Source: Acidobacteriota bacterium (GTDB lineage Bacteria; Acidobacteriota; Terriglobia; Acidoferrales; UBA7541). From it: DNA of 7,192 nt. The stretch spans positions 1 through 7,192 of the forward strand of contig JAFAZL010000893.1 of NCBI GenBank assembly GCA_019239815.1, in the 5' to 3' direction. Below the pieces are notes generated by a model. That model was not told the DNA's origin. It saw only the letters and a program-made list of their open reading frames with translations, and did not search any database. Shown piece after piece: positions 1-5,935 of this stretch. Numbering within the stretch: the stretch's first letter is position 1; each line of letters begins with the position of its first letter. The position numbers and the translations under genes were made by a program.

Positions 1-1803
1 TGCAGCGGAAACGATGAAGCCGCTTCCTCCGGGAAGCCACGCCGGCTCGTAATAAATCCGGTCTGAGTTCAAGGCCGCGTCTTCTCGTTTGCCCGTGGCC
101 ACGTCGAACATCGCAAGTCCGCCCAGCGAATTCGCTGTTGGCTGCGACACCGGAATCACAATCGTTTTGCCGTCGGGCAGCCACACGGGCACGGCGCTGT
201 CCGTCACGAAGGCCTGATTCGTAAACACGGCGTGATCTGGCGTGCCGTCCACATTGGCCATCAGCAAATCGAAATTCGGCGTGTCGTGCCGCTCGCGCAA
301 GTAAACAAATTTCTTTCCGTCCGGCGAAAACGAAATCGGGCTGTCCACGTCCTTGATCAATTCCCTGGGTGTGCCGCCCAGCGCTGGCGCCGAATACAGA
401 ATCGAGATCGTGTGTTCCGCTTCATCGCGCCGCACAAAGTAGATCCAGTTCGTGTCGGGCGAAAACATCAGCGACGAATATCGCGTTGCCGCTGGCGCGA
501 TTAGTTGCGTGTTGCTCCCGGACTGTATGTGGCGCAGCCACAACGACTGCAAGCCATTCTCGTCGTGGACGTCCATCAAATATTTTCCGTCGGCGGAAAT
601 CGTCGCCAGCGAGACGTGTCCATTGTTCGTCAGGTTTTCGATCGAAAAGTGTTCGAACGGTACGCTGCGTTGCGTTTTAACGAAGGAATAGACCCCAAAG
701 CCGGCGGCCGCGATCAAAGCCAACGTGATCAAGATTCCGACGCCCAGTCCCAGCTTGTTGCCCTTCGCTGCTTGCACGAATGCCGAACTACCAGCCCTCG
801 CAGCTGGCATCGGTGCTGACGGTGTTGGCGTCGCGACAGCACCTGATCCACCCGATGCTATCGCGACACCTCCGGTCCCGCTCGCCGCGGCTCTTTGCGC
901 CGATCCTGCACCGGTTGAGGCCGCCGGCGTTCGCCCAGAATCGCTCTCGCGCTGTAGCCGCTTCAGGTCGGAACGCATCTCGGCCGCGACCTGATAGCGA
1001 AAATCTTTGTCCTTCTCCAGTGCCTTATTCAAAATCCGCTCGAACTCTGCCGGCACAGACGGATTCAACGTCACCGGCGCGACCGGCGGGTGGTGCAAAA
1101 TATTGTCGAACACCACCGCGCTCGTCGATCCCGGAAACGCCTGCTTTCCCGTCACCATCTGGTACAGCACCGTGCCCAGCGAAAACAGATCGCTCCGTCC
1201 GTCCAACTCTTCGCCGCGCGCCTGCTCCGGCGACATATACGAAATCGTCCCGACCGCCATCCCCGGGCTCGTCAGCAAATTCGTCGTATTCCCGATGGTT
1301 TCACCATCGATGTCGTCCACATCCTTCAGCAACTTCGCCAGGCCGAAATCCAGCAGTTTCGCGGTCCCGCGCTCGGTCACAAAAATATTCGCCGGCTTGA
1401 TGTCGCGGTGAACGATTCCTTTTTTGTGTGCCGCATCCAGAGCGTCCGCCAGCTGGATTCCAATCTCTGTCGTTTTGGCGACCGGCATCGAACCCGCCGC
1501 CACGATCCGGTCCAGCCCTTCACCCTCCAGCAACTCCATCGCGATAAACGTCCGGTCCTCATACTCTTCAATCGCGTAGATGGTGCAGATGCCTGGATGA
1601 TTCAGTGCCGATGCCGCTCGCGCCTCCCGTAAGAACCGTGCCAGCGCCGAGGAATCCCGGTCTGTCTCGATCGGCAAAAATTTCAGCGCCACCAGCCGGC
1701 CGAGCTTCGTATCCTCGGCCTGATACACCACTCCCATCCCTCCGCCGCCCAGCTTGCGGATTATCCGGTAATGCGCGATCGTCTGTCCGTCACCAATCTG
1801 CAT
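1..1803 (-). CDS. Membrane Ser/Thr protein kinase with extracytoplasmic TolB/WD40-like propeller (C-terminus cut off by window edge)
   Basis: This is a PknB-type (Hanks) serine/threonine kinase, read without a stop from the ATG at 1803 to base 1 (601 codons). The kinase domain covers about residues 12-285. Visible motifs are the glycine loop GGGGMG (19-24), the ATP-binding lysine in VALKFL (K41), HRDIKPAN (132-139, catalytic D134), DFG (152-154), SPE in place of APE (191-193) and DLFSLG (205-210). An Ala/Gly/Ser/Pro-rich linker (about 288-348) leads to one membrane helix (about 350-375). The part beyond it holds repeats such as ISADGKYL, MFSPD and SFSPDGKKFVYL, typical of PD40/TolB-like beta-propellers. 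The kinase should therefore be cytoplasmic and the propeller periplasmic, perhaps as a sensor; this is inference, and no ligand can be named. The start is supported by an in-frame stop at 1825-1827 and a modest GGGAAG Shine-Dalgarno. All catalytic residues are present. Related acidobacterial kinases are longer, so much of the propeller lies outside the window. Confidence 0.95.
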   Translation of the reverse strand, partial: MQIGDGQTIAHYRIIRKLGGGGMGVVYQAEDTKLGRLVALKFLPIETDRDSSALARFLREARAASALNHPGICTIYAIEEYEDRTFIAMELLEGEGLDRIVAAGSMPVAKTTEIGIQLADALDAAHKKGIVHRDIKPANIFVTERGTAKLLDFGLAKLLKDVDDIDGETIGNTTNLLTSPGMAVGTISYMSPEQARGEELDGRSDLFSLGTVLYQMVTGKQAFPGSTSAVVFDNILHHPPVAPVTLNPSVPAEFERILNKALEKDKDFRYQVAAEMRSDLKRLQRESDSGRTPAASTGAGSAQRAAASGTGGVAIASGGSGAVATPTPSAPMPAARAGSSAFVQAAKGNKLGLGVGILITLALIAAAGFGVYSFVKTQRSVPFEHFSIENLTNNGHVSLATISADGKYLMDVHDENGLQSLWLRHIQSGSNTQLIAPAATRYSSLMFSPDTNWIYFVRRDEAEHTISILYSAPALGGTPRELIKDVDSPISFSPDGKKFVYLRERHDTPNFDLLMANVDGTPDHAVFTNQAFVTDSAVPVWLPDGKTIVIPVSQPTANSLGGLAMFDVATGKREDAALNSDRIYYEPAWLPGGSGFIVSAA

Positions 1804-1879
1804 GCACAAACTTCCCGCAGCGCGTCATCCGGCCGCCGCTTTGTAATCCCAACGAAATAAATGGATAAGCAATTCCACG

Positions 1880-1908
1880 ATGGTAGTCGCCTCGCCACTC
1901 ATGGTCAA
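1880..1908 (-). promoter_or_regulatory. Candidate sigma-70 promoter for the kinase gene
   Basis: On the minus strand TTGACC (1903-1908, 5/6 to the -35 consensus) is followed after exactly 17 bp by TACCAT (1880-1885, 4/6 to the -10 consensus). It would start transcription about 70 bases before the kinase ATG. The spacing is ideal but the -10 is weak, so this is only a candidate. Confidence 0.3.
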
Positions 1909-2211
1909 CGCCGGTGCGGCCGGGCTGTAGCCGTTCGTACCCCCTCAACTTCGCTCTTGGCACCGAATCGGGGCGTCAATTCAACGTCCTGTATACGGCG
2001 GAAATCCCCCGACCGGTTTTCGCGGACCGTCGCGCGACGATTGTCCCCTTCGCGTCGTCAAATCAGCGCTTCCGCTTTGGCCGGTACATTGTCTGAAAGT
2101 GGAAGTCAACCAACGGTGACCGTACAGCATCCTCTTTAGTAGGTTTACGGAGCTTTCCAGCAGTTCCAACGAACGGACGAGAGTTCAAGCGGGACGCGTA
2201 GCCGGCGGATC

Positions 2212-2220
2212 AAGGAGGGG
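2212..2220 (+). promoter_or_regulatory. Strong Shine-Dalgarno of the small hypothetical gene
   Basis: AAGGAGGGG ends two bases before the ATG at 2223, and the core AAGGAGG ends four bases before it. It is close to a perfect anti-16S match and among the best in the window. It is the main reason to believe that the otherwise unrecognised ORF at 2223 is translated. Confidence 0.7.
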
Positions 2221-2222
2221 CT

Positions 2223-2576
2223 ATGTCCATTCAGGATCGATCCGTCCAATGGAGACCGAGCGGTTCGGCGCACAGTCAACCTGGGCCGCTTAGCTATAAG
2301 TCCATCATAGGTCGCCTGCTATCAGAAATGGCAGTGATGGTCCGGGCCACCGAAAGTCGCACCTTTGACGGACCGTACAGGCTGCTGATCGTTAGTAATC
2401 AAGGCGGAGTCGTTTTTAGCGGCGAAATCGACAGCAATGGGCGGATCCGCTGCGCAACGCCAACATTTAAGATTCGGCGCTCCCATTTCCCAGCCAACGT
2501 GGTTATCACCGACGGCTCCAACGCCGTCCGCACCTTCCGCATCGACCGTCACGCAATGCGCCCCCGCCACGCCTGA
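2223..2576 (+). CDS. Hypothetical protein, 117 aa, small beta-rich C-terminal domain
   Basis: I do not recognise this protein. The first 50 residues are polar and look poorly structured except for a short amphipathic stretch (about 26-43). Residues 51-107 alternate hydrophobic and polar positions like a compact beta domain: YRLLIVS, GGVVFSGEID, NGRIRC, then HFPANVVITDG and AVRTFRID. The tail 108-117 is basic (RHAMRPRHA). There is no signal peptide, membrane helix or cysteine cluster, so a cytoplasmic protein is likely. It stands alone: the kinase is divergent on the left, and a separate strong promoter lies 82 bp after its stop. Coding status rests on the excellent ribosome binding site and the protein-like second half. 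It could be a truncated version of a longer acidobacterial hypothetical protein. Confidence 0.6.
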   Translation: MSIQDRSVQWRPSGSAHSQPGPLSYKSIIGRLLSEMAVMVRATESRTFDGPYRLLIVSNQGGVVFSGEIDSNGRIRCATPTFKIRRSHFPANVVITDGSNAVRTFRIDRHAMRPRHA

Positions 2577-2657
2577 TTCCGTGGGGGTCACCTCGATCCG
2601 AGACTCCGGCCCACCTGCTTGACAGGGATTTCGCCTAAGGCGTCACTCAAATCGCTC

Positions 2658-2686
2658 TTGACACGTCCGTAACTTTATGATATCAT
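2658..2686 (+). promoter_or_regulatory. Near-consensus sigma-70 promoter upstream of leader ORF and Nudix gene
   Basis: TTGACA (2658-2663, perfect -35) is separated by exactly 17 bp from TATCAT (2681-2686, 4/6 to TATAAT). The -10 lies inside a perfect 10-bp palindrome ATGATATCAT (2677-2686), which could be a binding site for a dimeric repressor; that part is inference. Transcription would start near 2693, about 20 bases before the ATG at 2714 and about 230 bases before the Nudix start. This is the best promoter in the window. A second TTGACA at 2619-2624 has no matching -10. Confidence 0.6.
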
Positions 2687-2713
2687 TGCATTTAGTGTTC
2701 GAATGGAATTGCC

Positions 2714-2923
2714 ATGAGCGTTTTTCGAAGTACGCATTCCCGCAAGCCAAGCAATTTCAAGCAGATACACACTCCTGTTTTCCGTAGTTTTGTAACCGAT
2801 TCAAAACAAGCGTGTTATTCACTCTTTGGGAAAATCATGGGGGTATACCCCCCCCCCCCCAAAGGCGAAACCCAGGCGAAACCGCACTGCCGATGCCGAA
2901 TGGCGGGAGCGAGTGAAGAGTGA
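2714..2923 (+). CDS. Possible 69-aa leader ORF carrying a poly-C tract
   Basis: An ATG about 20 bases after the predicted transcription start opens a 69-codon frame. Its TGA (2921-2923) ends one base before the ATG chosen for the Nudix gene (2925). The peptide is polar and basic at first, with PVFRSFVTDSKQACYSLFGK in the middle, then four prolines encoded by the C run, and a cysteine-rich end (HCRCR). I recognise no family. The ribosome binding site is weak (TGGAA). The stop/start arrangement would suit translational coupling to the Nudix gene. The DNA is AT-richer than its neighbours: 51 G+C in 120 bases over 2701-2820 by hand count. It may instead be an untranslated leader or a dispersed intergenic element that happens to be open. 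Confidence 0.25.
   Translation: MSVFRSTHSRKPSNFKQIHTPVFRSFVTDSKQACYSLFGKIMGVYPPPPKGETQAKPHCRCRMAGASEE
2824..2864. repeat. Interrupted inverted repeat around the poly-C tract
   Basis: CTTTGGG (2824-2830) is matched exactly by CCCAAAG (2858-2864). Inside lies a second perfect palindrome, GGGGGTATACCCCC (2839-2852). As RNA it could fold into a two-step hairpin: a 7-bp outer stem, an internal loop, and a 5-bp GC stem closed by TATA. No run of T follows on the plus strand, so it does not look like an intrinsic terminator. It may be a translation-modulating structure in the leader, or the core of a dispersed repeat. Confidence 0.55.
2848..2860 (+). repeat. Homopolymer run of 13 C
   Basis: Thirteen consecutive C form the longest single-base run in the window. 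Runs of this length slip during replication and are also error-prone in sequencing. With 13 C the frame opened at 2714 stops at 2921-2923. With 12 C it would continue in the Nudix frame to 3539, giving a 274-aa fusion. With 14 C it would stop at 2914-2916. Whether the length varies in the population cannot be seen from one sequence. Confidence 0.9.
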
Positions 2924-2924
2924 A

Positions 2925-3539
2925 ATGCGCTGGCTCGAGTGGTCGCGGCGGCTGCAATCGCTCGCGCAAAATGGGCTGGCCTACTGCAAGGATCCGTACG
3001 ACGAGCAGCGGTACAACGAACTGCGTTCCATCGCCGCTGAAATCATGGCTGCCGGTGCCGGTGTCGATGACTCCGCGTCGGTTCTGCAGCGCTTCAAATT
3101 TGAGGAAGGCTATGCGACGCCAAAGATCGACATCCGCGCCGCAGTTTTCAGTGACGACAAAATCCTGCTCGTGAAAGAACGCTCGGACGGAATGTGGACT
3201 CTGCCTGGCGGATGGGCCGACGTCGGCGATTCACCAAGTCTCGCGGCGGTCCGTGAGGCGAAAGAAGAATCGGGATTCGATGTCGTCGTTAAGAAATTGG
3301 CTGCGGTTTACGATCGCGACAAACACAATCATCCGCCGATTCAATACCACGTCTTCAAACTCTTCTTCCTCTGCGAACTGCGCGGAGGTAGCGCTGCCGA
3401 AAGCGTCGAGACCAGCGGCGTCGATTTCTTCGCGGAAGCGAAGCTGCCGCCTCTCTCGCTGACTCGGGTCATCGAACCCCAAATCCATCACATGTTCGAG
3501 CATCATCGCAATCCGTCGTTGCCGACTTCATTTGATTGA
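2925..3539 (+). CDS. Nudix hydrolase, YjhB-like (Nudix N-terminal helical domain plus Nudix domain)
   Basis: This predicted cytoplasmic enzyme should cleave a nucleoside-diphosphate-linked substrate, such as an ADP-ribose-like compound, using a divalent metal; the substrate is inference. From the ATG at 2925 it has 204 residues, close to my recollection of YjhB-type proteins (about 205-210). Residues 1-45 match their helical N-terminal domain (RWLEWSRRLQSLAQNGL, KDPYDEQRYNELR). Next come EEGYATPKIDIRAAVF and the Nudix box beginning GGWADVGDSPS and containing REAKEESGF, with the metal-binding glutamates of REXXEE present. Further family landmarks are YDRDKHNHPP and ETSGVDFF. Start choice: ATG 2925 gives the family's usual N-terminus. 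GTG 2913 in the same frame is possible, and TTG 2826 would place the protein's start before the poly-C tract, which seems unlikely. It is probably cotranscribed with the hydrolase 34 bp downstream, from the promoter at 2658-2686. Confidence 0.9.
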   Translation: MRWLEWSRRLQSLAQNGLAYCKDPYDEQRYNELRSIAAEIMAAGAGVDDSASVLQRFKFEEGYATPKIDIRAAVFSDDKILLVKERSDGMWTLPGGWADVGDSPSLAAVREAKEESGFDVVVKKLAAVYDRDKHNHPPIQYHVFKLFFLCELRGGSAAESVETSGVDFFAEAKLPPLSLTRVIEPQIHHMFEHHRNPSLPTSFD

Positions 3540-3563
3540 GGCAGACTGCGCAGCGAAAATCTG

Positions 3564-3570
3564 AGGAGGT
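3564..3570 (+). promoter_or_regulatory. Shine-Dalgarno deciding the GTG start of the lipoprotein hydrolase
   Basis: AGGAGGT ends three bases before GTG 3574. The spacing is slightly short, but the signal peptide begins directly at this codon, so the GTG is the likely start. Confidence 0.65.
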
Positions 3571-3573
3571 CGA

Positions 3574-4650
3574 GTGAAATTTTTCAACGGAACGACTGTC
3601 GTACTGGCAGTGCTCGGCGTCGCGCTCACGGGTTGCCAACAAACTCCTCCTGCGGCACAAGCGCCGACTGCTGCGGATTCGGCGACATTTGACGCCGACG
3701 GTACCGCTCACGTCACGCGCATCGTGCCGATGCCTTCCACAGTTTCACCCGAAGCGCAGAAATACCTCGAAGGACTTACGCATCGCAACAACACCGGGCC
3801 CGAATCACTCGAAGATCGCCGCAAGCGCACTGACGAATGGCGCGCAAAACAATCCGCCGAAGCGAAGCGCCTTTTCCCCGTCAAAGTCGAAGAGACCACA
3901 ACTGCCGGCGTAAAAACCGACATCATCACGCCTCTCGACACGCCTGCAGCGAATCGCGATCGCGTGCTCATCAATCTGCATGGCGGCGGCTTCAATTCTG
4001 ATTCCGGCTCGCTGATCGAAGGCGTGCCGATCGCGAATCTTGCGAAAATCAAAGTCGTTTCCGTCTACTACCGCCTCGCGCCAGAGAATACGTTTCCAGC
4101 CGCAGTCGATGATGTGGTTGCCGTTTACAAAGAGCTGCTGAAAACCTACAAGCCAAAAAAGATCGGAATCTTCGGAACGTCGGCCGGCGCGATTCTGACG
4201 GGTGAAGTGACTTCGCAATTGAAGAAATCCGGATTGCCGCTGCCCGGCGTGTTGGGAATGTTTTCGACGTCCGCCGACTTCTCGCGCCCGAGCGACTCGC
4301 GCCAGATTTTCGCGCTCGAGGGATTGCCAGGACGGATCGAGCCGGTCGACCCGAACAAGCCGCGACCAAATGAGTACGTCGGCTCAACCGATCCGAAAGA
4401 CTCGGTTGTGTCGCCGATCTACGCGGACTTAAAAGGCTGGCCGCCGAGCCTGCTGGTGACCAGCACGCGGGATTTGCTGCTCAGCGACACCGCGATGTTT
4501 CACCTGGCTCTGACCAAAGCTGGCGTCGACGCGCAACTCCTCGTTTACGAAGCGTTGCCACACGCATTTTGGTATCACTACGAAATGCCGGAAACCACCG
4601 ACACGCTGAATCGCATGGCGAAATTTTTTACAGACAAACTCGGCAAGTAG
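3574..4650 (+). CDS. Lipoprotein alpha/beta hydrolase of the hormone-sensitive lipase family (Abhydrolase_3 type esterase)
   Basis: A predicted carboxylesterase attached to the envelope by a lipid anchor. The 358-aa product starts with a lipoprotein signal peptide (1-20) ending in the lipobox LTGC, with Cys21 as the lipidated residue. Residues 22-115 form a Pro/Ala-rich spacer and a helical cap region. The catalytic domain shows the oxyanion motif HGGGF (136-140), YYRLAPE (165-171), the nucleophile elbow GTSAG (201-205, Ser203), the acid within TRDLLLSD (Asp300 most likely, Asp305 alternative) and the histidine in LPHAFW (His330). HGGG followed by GxSxG defines the HSL-like group, which usually acts on short-chain esters; the natural substrate is unknown. 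All triad residues are present, so it should be active. The gene follows the Nudix gene by 34 bp and probably shares its transcript. It converges on the aldo/keto reductase, 84 bp away, in an A-rich gap with no clear terminator. Confidence 0.93.
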   Translation: MKFFNGTTVVLAVLGVALTGCQQTPPAAQAPTAADSATFDADGTAHVTRIVPMPSTVSPEAQKYLEGLTHRNNTGPESLEDRRKRTDEWRAKQSAEAKRLFPVKVEETTTAGVKTDIITPLDTPAANRDRVLINLHGGGFNSDSGSLIEGVPIANLAKIKVVSVYYRLAPENTFPAAVDDVVAVYKELLKTYKPKKIGIFGTSAGAILTGEVTSQLKKSGLPLPGVLGMFSTSADFSRPSDSRQIFALEGLPGRIEPVDPNKPRPNEYVGSTDPKDSVVSPIYADLKGWPPSLLVTSTRDLLLSDTAMFHLALTKAGVDAQLLVYEALPHAFWYHYEMPETTDTLNRMAKFFTDKLGK

Positions 4651-4734
4651 AAGATGTACGCAAAATCGAAAACGAAGAAATAGCAGACAAAAAATAGAAA
4701 AGGCGGGAAAAAGGTTCAGCAATCGCGCGAAAGC

Positions 4735-5637
4735 TTACACGAACGCGGCGTTCAGATTTTCGATCGCTTCGTCGATTTCGGCGGTGTTCTTGTAACCGAC
4801 CGTCACGGTATCAACACCCGCATTGCGAAACGCGAATTTCATTGCGGCTTGGCGATCTTCGCGATTGAAGGTGCCTTCGCCGATGAGCTTCATGCTGATG
4901 ATACCGGTGTTGTTCTTCTTCACTTCTTTCACGTGGGTTACGACTTCGGGGACGTTGCCGAGTCCTGAGGTGGCGAAGTCTTCGGCGTCCATGCTGGCGC
5001 CTTTGTGATTCATCCGAATCATCGCGACATCGAGCCATTTGAATTGAGGCGCCTGGCGCAACGCCGGCAAGCCGTGCATCGATGCGCCGTGGCTCAGGAT
5101 GGCCTGACGGTGCTGCGCTTCCATGATGCCGTCCTGCCAGCGCACCGTGTCTTGAGGCCAAGTGCCGGTGTGCTGCCAGTGCAGCAGCATGATGTCGAAA
5201 TATTCGGTGTTCGCCAGCTTTCGCAGTTCGTCGAATTTTTGCTGTGGGTCCACACCGTCGTGCGTGGTGACCTTGGACATCAGGCGGTAACTGTCGCGCG
5301 GAATTCCTTTTAACGCGACGCCCAGCATGCGGTGCATGTCGCCATACGATTCAGCGGTTTCGTAGAAGCGAATGCCGCGATCGTAGGCGTAGCGGACGAG
5401 CCTGGTGAATTCTTCCTGCCCGAGTTCACGCTGCACGCGGCCGCTGAAGCTGCCGGTGCCGAACGCGAGGCGAGTGACCTTCACGTTGGATTTTCCGAGC
5501 GTGACCCATTCCGTCGCAGCGTCCTTCGTTGAAGCTTTGGCCGGCAGCGCGGAACCGAGGGCGACGGCGCCGGCGGCCAGCGAAGTTGTCTTGAGAAACT
5601 GACGGCGGGATTGGCGGGCGCGGAATTGGCAAGACAT
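4735..5637 (-). CDS. Tat-exported aldo/keto reductase with Glu in place of the catalytic Asp
   Basis: A 300-aa aldo/keto reductase barrel, expected to reduce or oxidise a carbonyl/alcohol with NAD(P)H. The N-terminus is a twin-arginine signal: SRRQFLK (10-16), then a hydrophobic stretch SLAAGAVALGSALPAKA with likely cleavage after Ala35, so it should be exported folded with its cofactor. The barrel starts at VTLGKSNVKVTRLAFGTGSF. Catalytic positions are Tyr98 (ETAESYG), Lys122 (MSKV) and His153 (LLHW). The usual Asp of FDTA is Glu93 (FYETA). The C-terminus TVGYKNTAEIDEAIENL fits the family's cofactor-binding end. The ATG at 5637 is chosen because the Tat motif lies at the normal distance and GAGGTG sits just upstream. 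ATG 5649 is in frame but would overlap that site, and the frame's further extension to 6111 has no similarity to the family. It is a single gene, divergent from the secreted protein at 5936. Substrate unknown. Confidence 0.92.
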   Translation of the reverse strand: MSCQFRARQSRRQFLKTTSLAAGAVALGSALPAKASTKDAATEWVTLGKSNVKVTRLAFGTGSFSGRVQRELGQEEFTRLVRYAYDRGIRFYETAESYGDMHRMLGVALKGIPRDSYRLMSKVTTHDGVDPQQKFDELRKLANTEYFDIMLLHWQHTGTWPQDTVRWQDGIMEAQHRQAILSHGASMHGLPALRQAPQFKWLDVAMIRMNHKGASMDAEDFATSGLGNVPEVVTHVKEVKKNNTGIISMKLIGEGTFNREDRQAAMKFAFRNAGVDTVTVGYKNTAEIDEAIENLNAAFV

Positions 5638-5879
5638 GATGCACCTCATTTGGGTCAATGGCACAGCAGTCGATCGAGGCCAGGACGGTGTCGCCGCAAA
5701 TCCGGACGAGGAAAAGCGGCAACAAGCAATCGTATTACGAACCCGTTGCGGAGTACATCGCGCTTTTTTCGATGATGAATCCGGGAGTTTCAAGCATACG
5801 GAAGCGTTAGGTTTCAGACTCGCGCCCATTCGACATTTCCCTATTTGGCGAATCGAAATGCGTTTAGGTGACTTTACGA

Positions 5880-5907
5880 TTGGCGTTGCGTTCGCCTCAG
5901 ATATACT
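5880..5907 (+). promoter_or_regulatory. Candidate sigma-70 promoter for the secreted-protein gene
   Basis: TTGGCG (5880-5885, 4/6) and TATACT (5902-5907, 4/6, with the key TA and final T) are 16 bp apart. The predicted transcription start near 5914 lies about 20 bases before the ATG at 5936 and just ahead of the ribosome binding site. Position is good and the motifs are moderate. Confidence 0.4.
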
Positions 5908-5924
5908 CTCCGCAGTTTTTTCAC

Positions 5925-5930
5925 GGAGGA
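5925..5930 (+). promoter_or_regulatory. Shine-Dalgarno deciding the start at 5936
   Basis: GGAGGA lies five bases before ATG 5936 and directly precedes the signal peptide. It supports this start over the in-frame ATG at 5636. Confidence 0.75.
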
Positions 5931-5935
5931 TCCAC

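Larger units (their letters stand above)
1804..2222. other. 419-bp region without a convincing gene
   Basis: This stretch separates the divergent kinase and small-protein genes. Open frames exist on both strands (for example 1861-2139 plus, 1914-2096 plus and 1981-2169 minus). Their translations are Arg/Ser/Pro-rich, have no recognisable motif and lack good ribosome binding sites, so I do not call them genes. The only items seen are the candidate kinase promoter, the ribosome binding site at the right end, and a 10-bp palindrome GTCGCGCGAC (2029-2038) of unknown meaning. I found no clear plus-strand promoter for the gene at 2223. A decayed gene cannot be excluded by eye. Confidence 0.5.
5638..5935. 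other. 298-bp divergent intergenic region
   Basis: This separates the divergently read aldo/keto reductase and the secreted-protein gene. Open frames cross it on both strands as extensions of the two genes, but their translations carry no family similarity and would place the signal peptides far inside the proteins. It should hold promoters for both genes. I see a candidate only on the plus strand (5880-5907); no convincing minus-strand -35/-10 pair was found. Confidence 0.5.

Noticed and set aside
780..1632. Long plus-strand open frames opposite the kinase (780-1400 and 1090-1632)
   Set aside because: They mirror the codon bias of the kinase on the other strand; translations are Arg/Pro/Ser-rich with no motif, while the minus strand shows all kinase motifs.
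1861..2169. Short open frames in the 1804-2222 gap as a small gene
   Set aside because: Compositions are not protein-like, no ribosome binding site was seen, and frames on both strands compete.
2632..2642. CGCC-TAA-GGCG hairpin as terminator of the gene at 2223
   Set aside because: The stem is only 4 bp and no T run follows.
2826..2924. TTG at 2826 as the Nudix start
   Set aside because: It is a rare start codon without a good ribosome binding site, places the poly-C tract inside the protein, and adds about 33 residues not expected in YjhB-like proteins.
3708..4387. Minus-strand frames opposite the lipoprotein hydrolase
   Set aside because: No motif or ribosome binding site, and the plus strand has a complete catalytic triad.
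4651..4734. Terminator between the convergent hydrolase and aldo/keto reductase genes
   Set aside because: The gap is A-rich on the plus strand (T-rich on the minus), but I could not find a stable hairpin next to the T-rich stretch; TCGCGCGA (4723-4730) alone is too short.
5636..5935. Upstream extension of the secreted-protein frame (293-aa version)
   Set aside because: It would bury a typical Sec signal peptide about 100 residues inside. GGAGGA before ATG 5936 gives the natural start.
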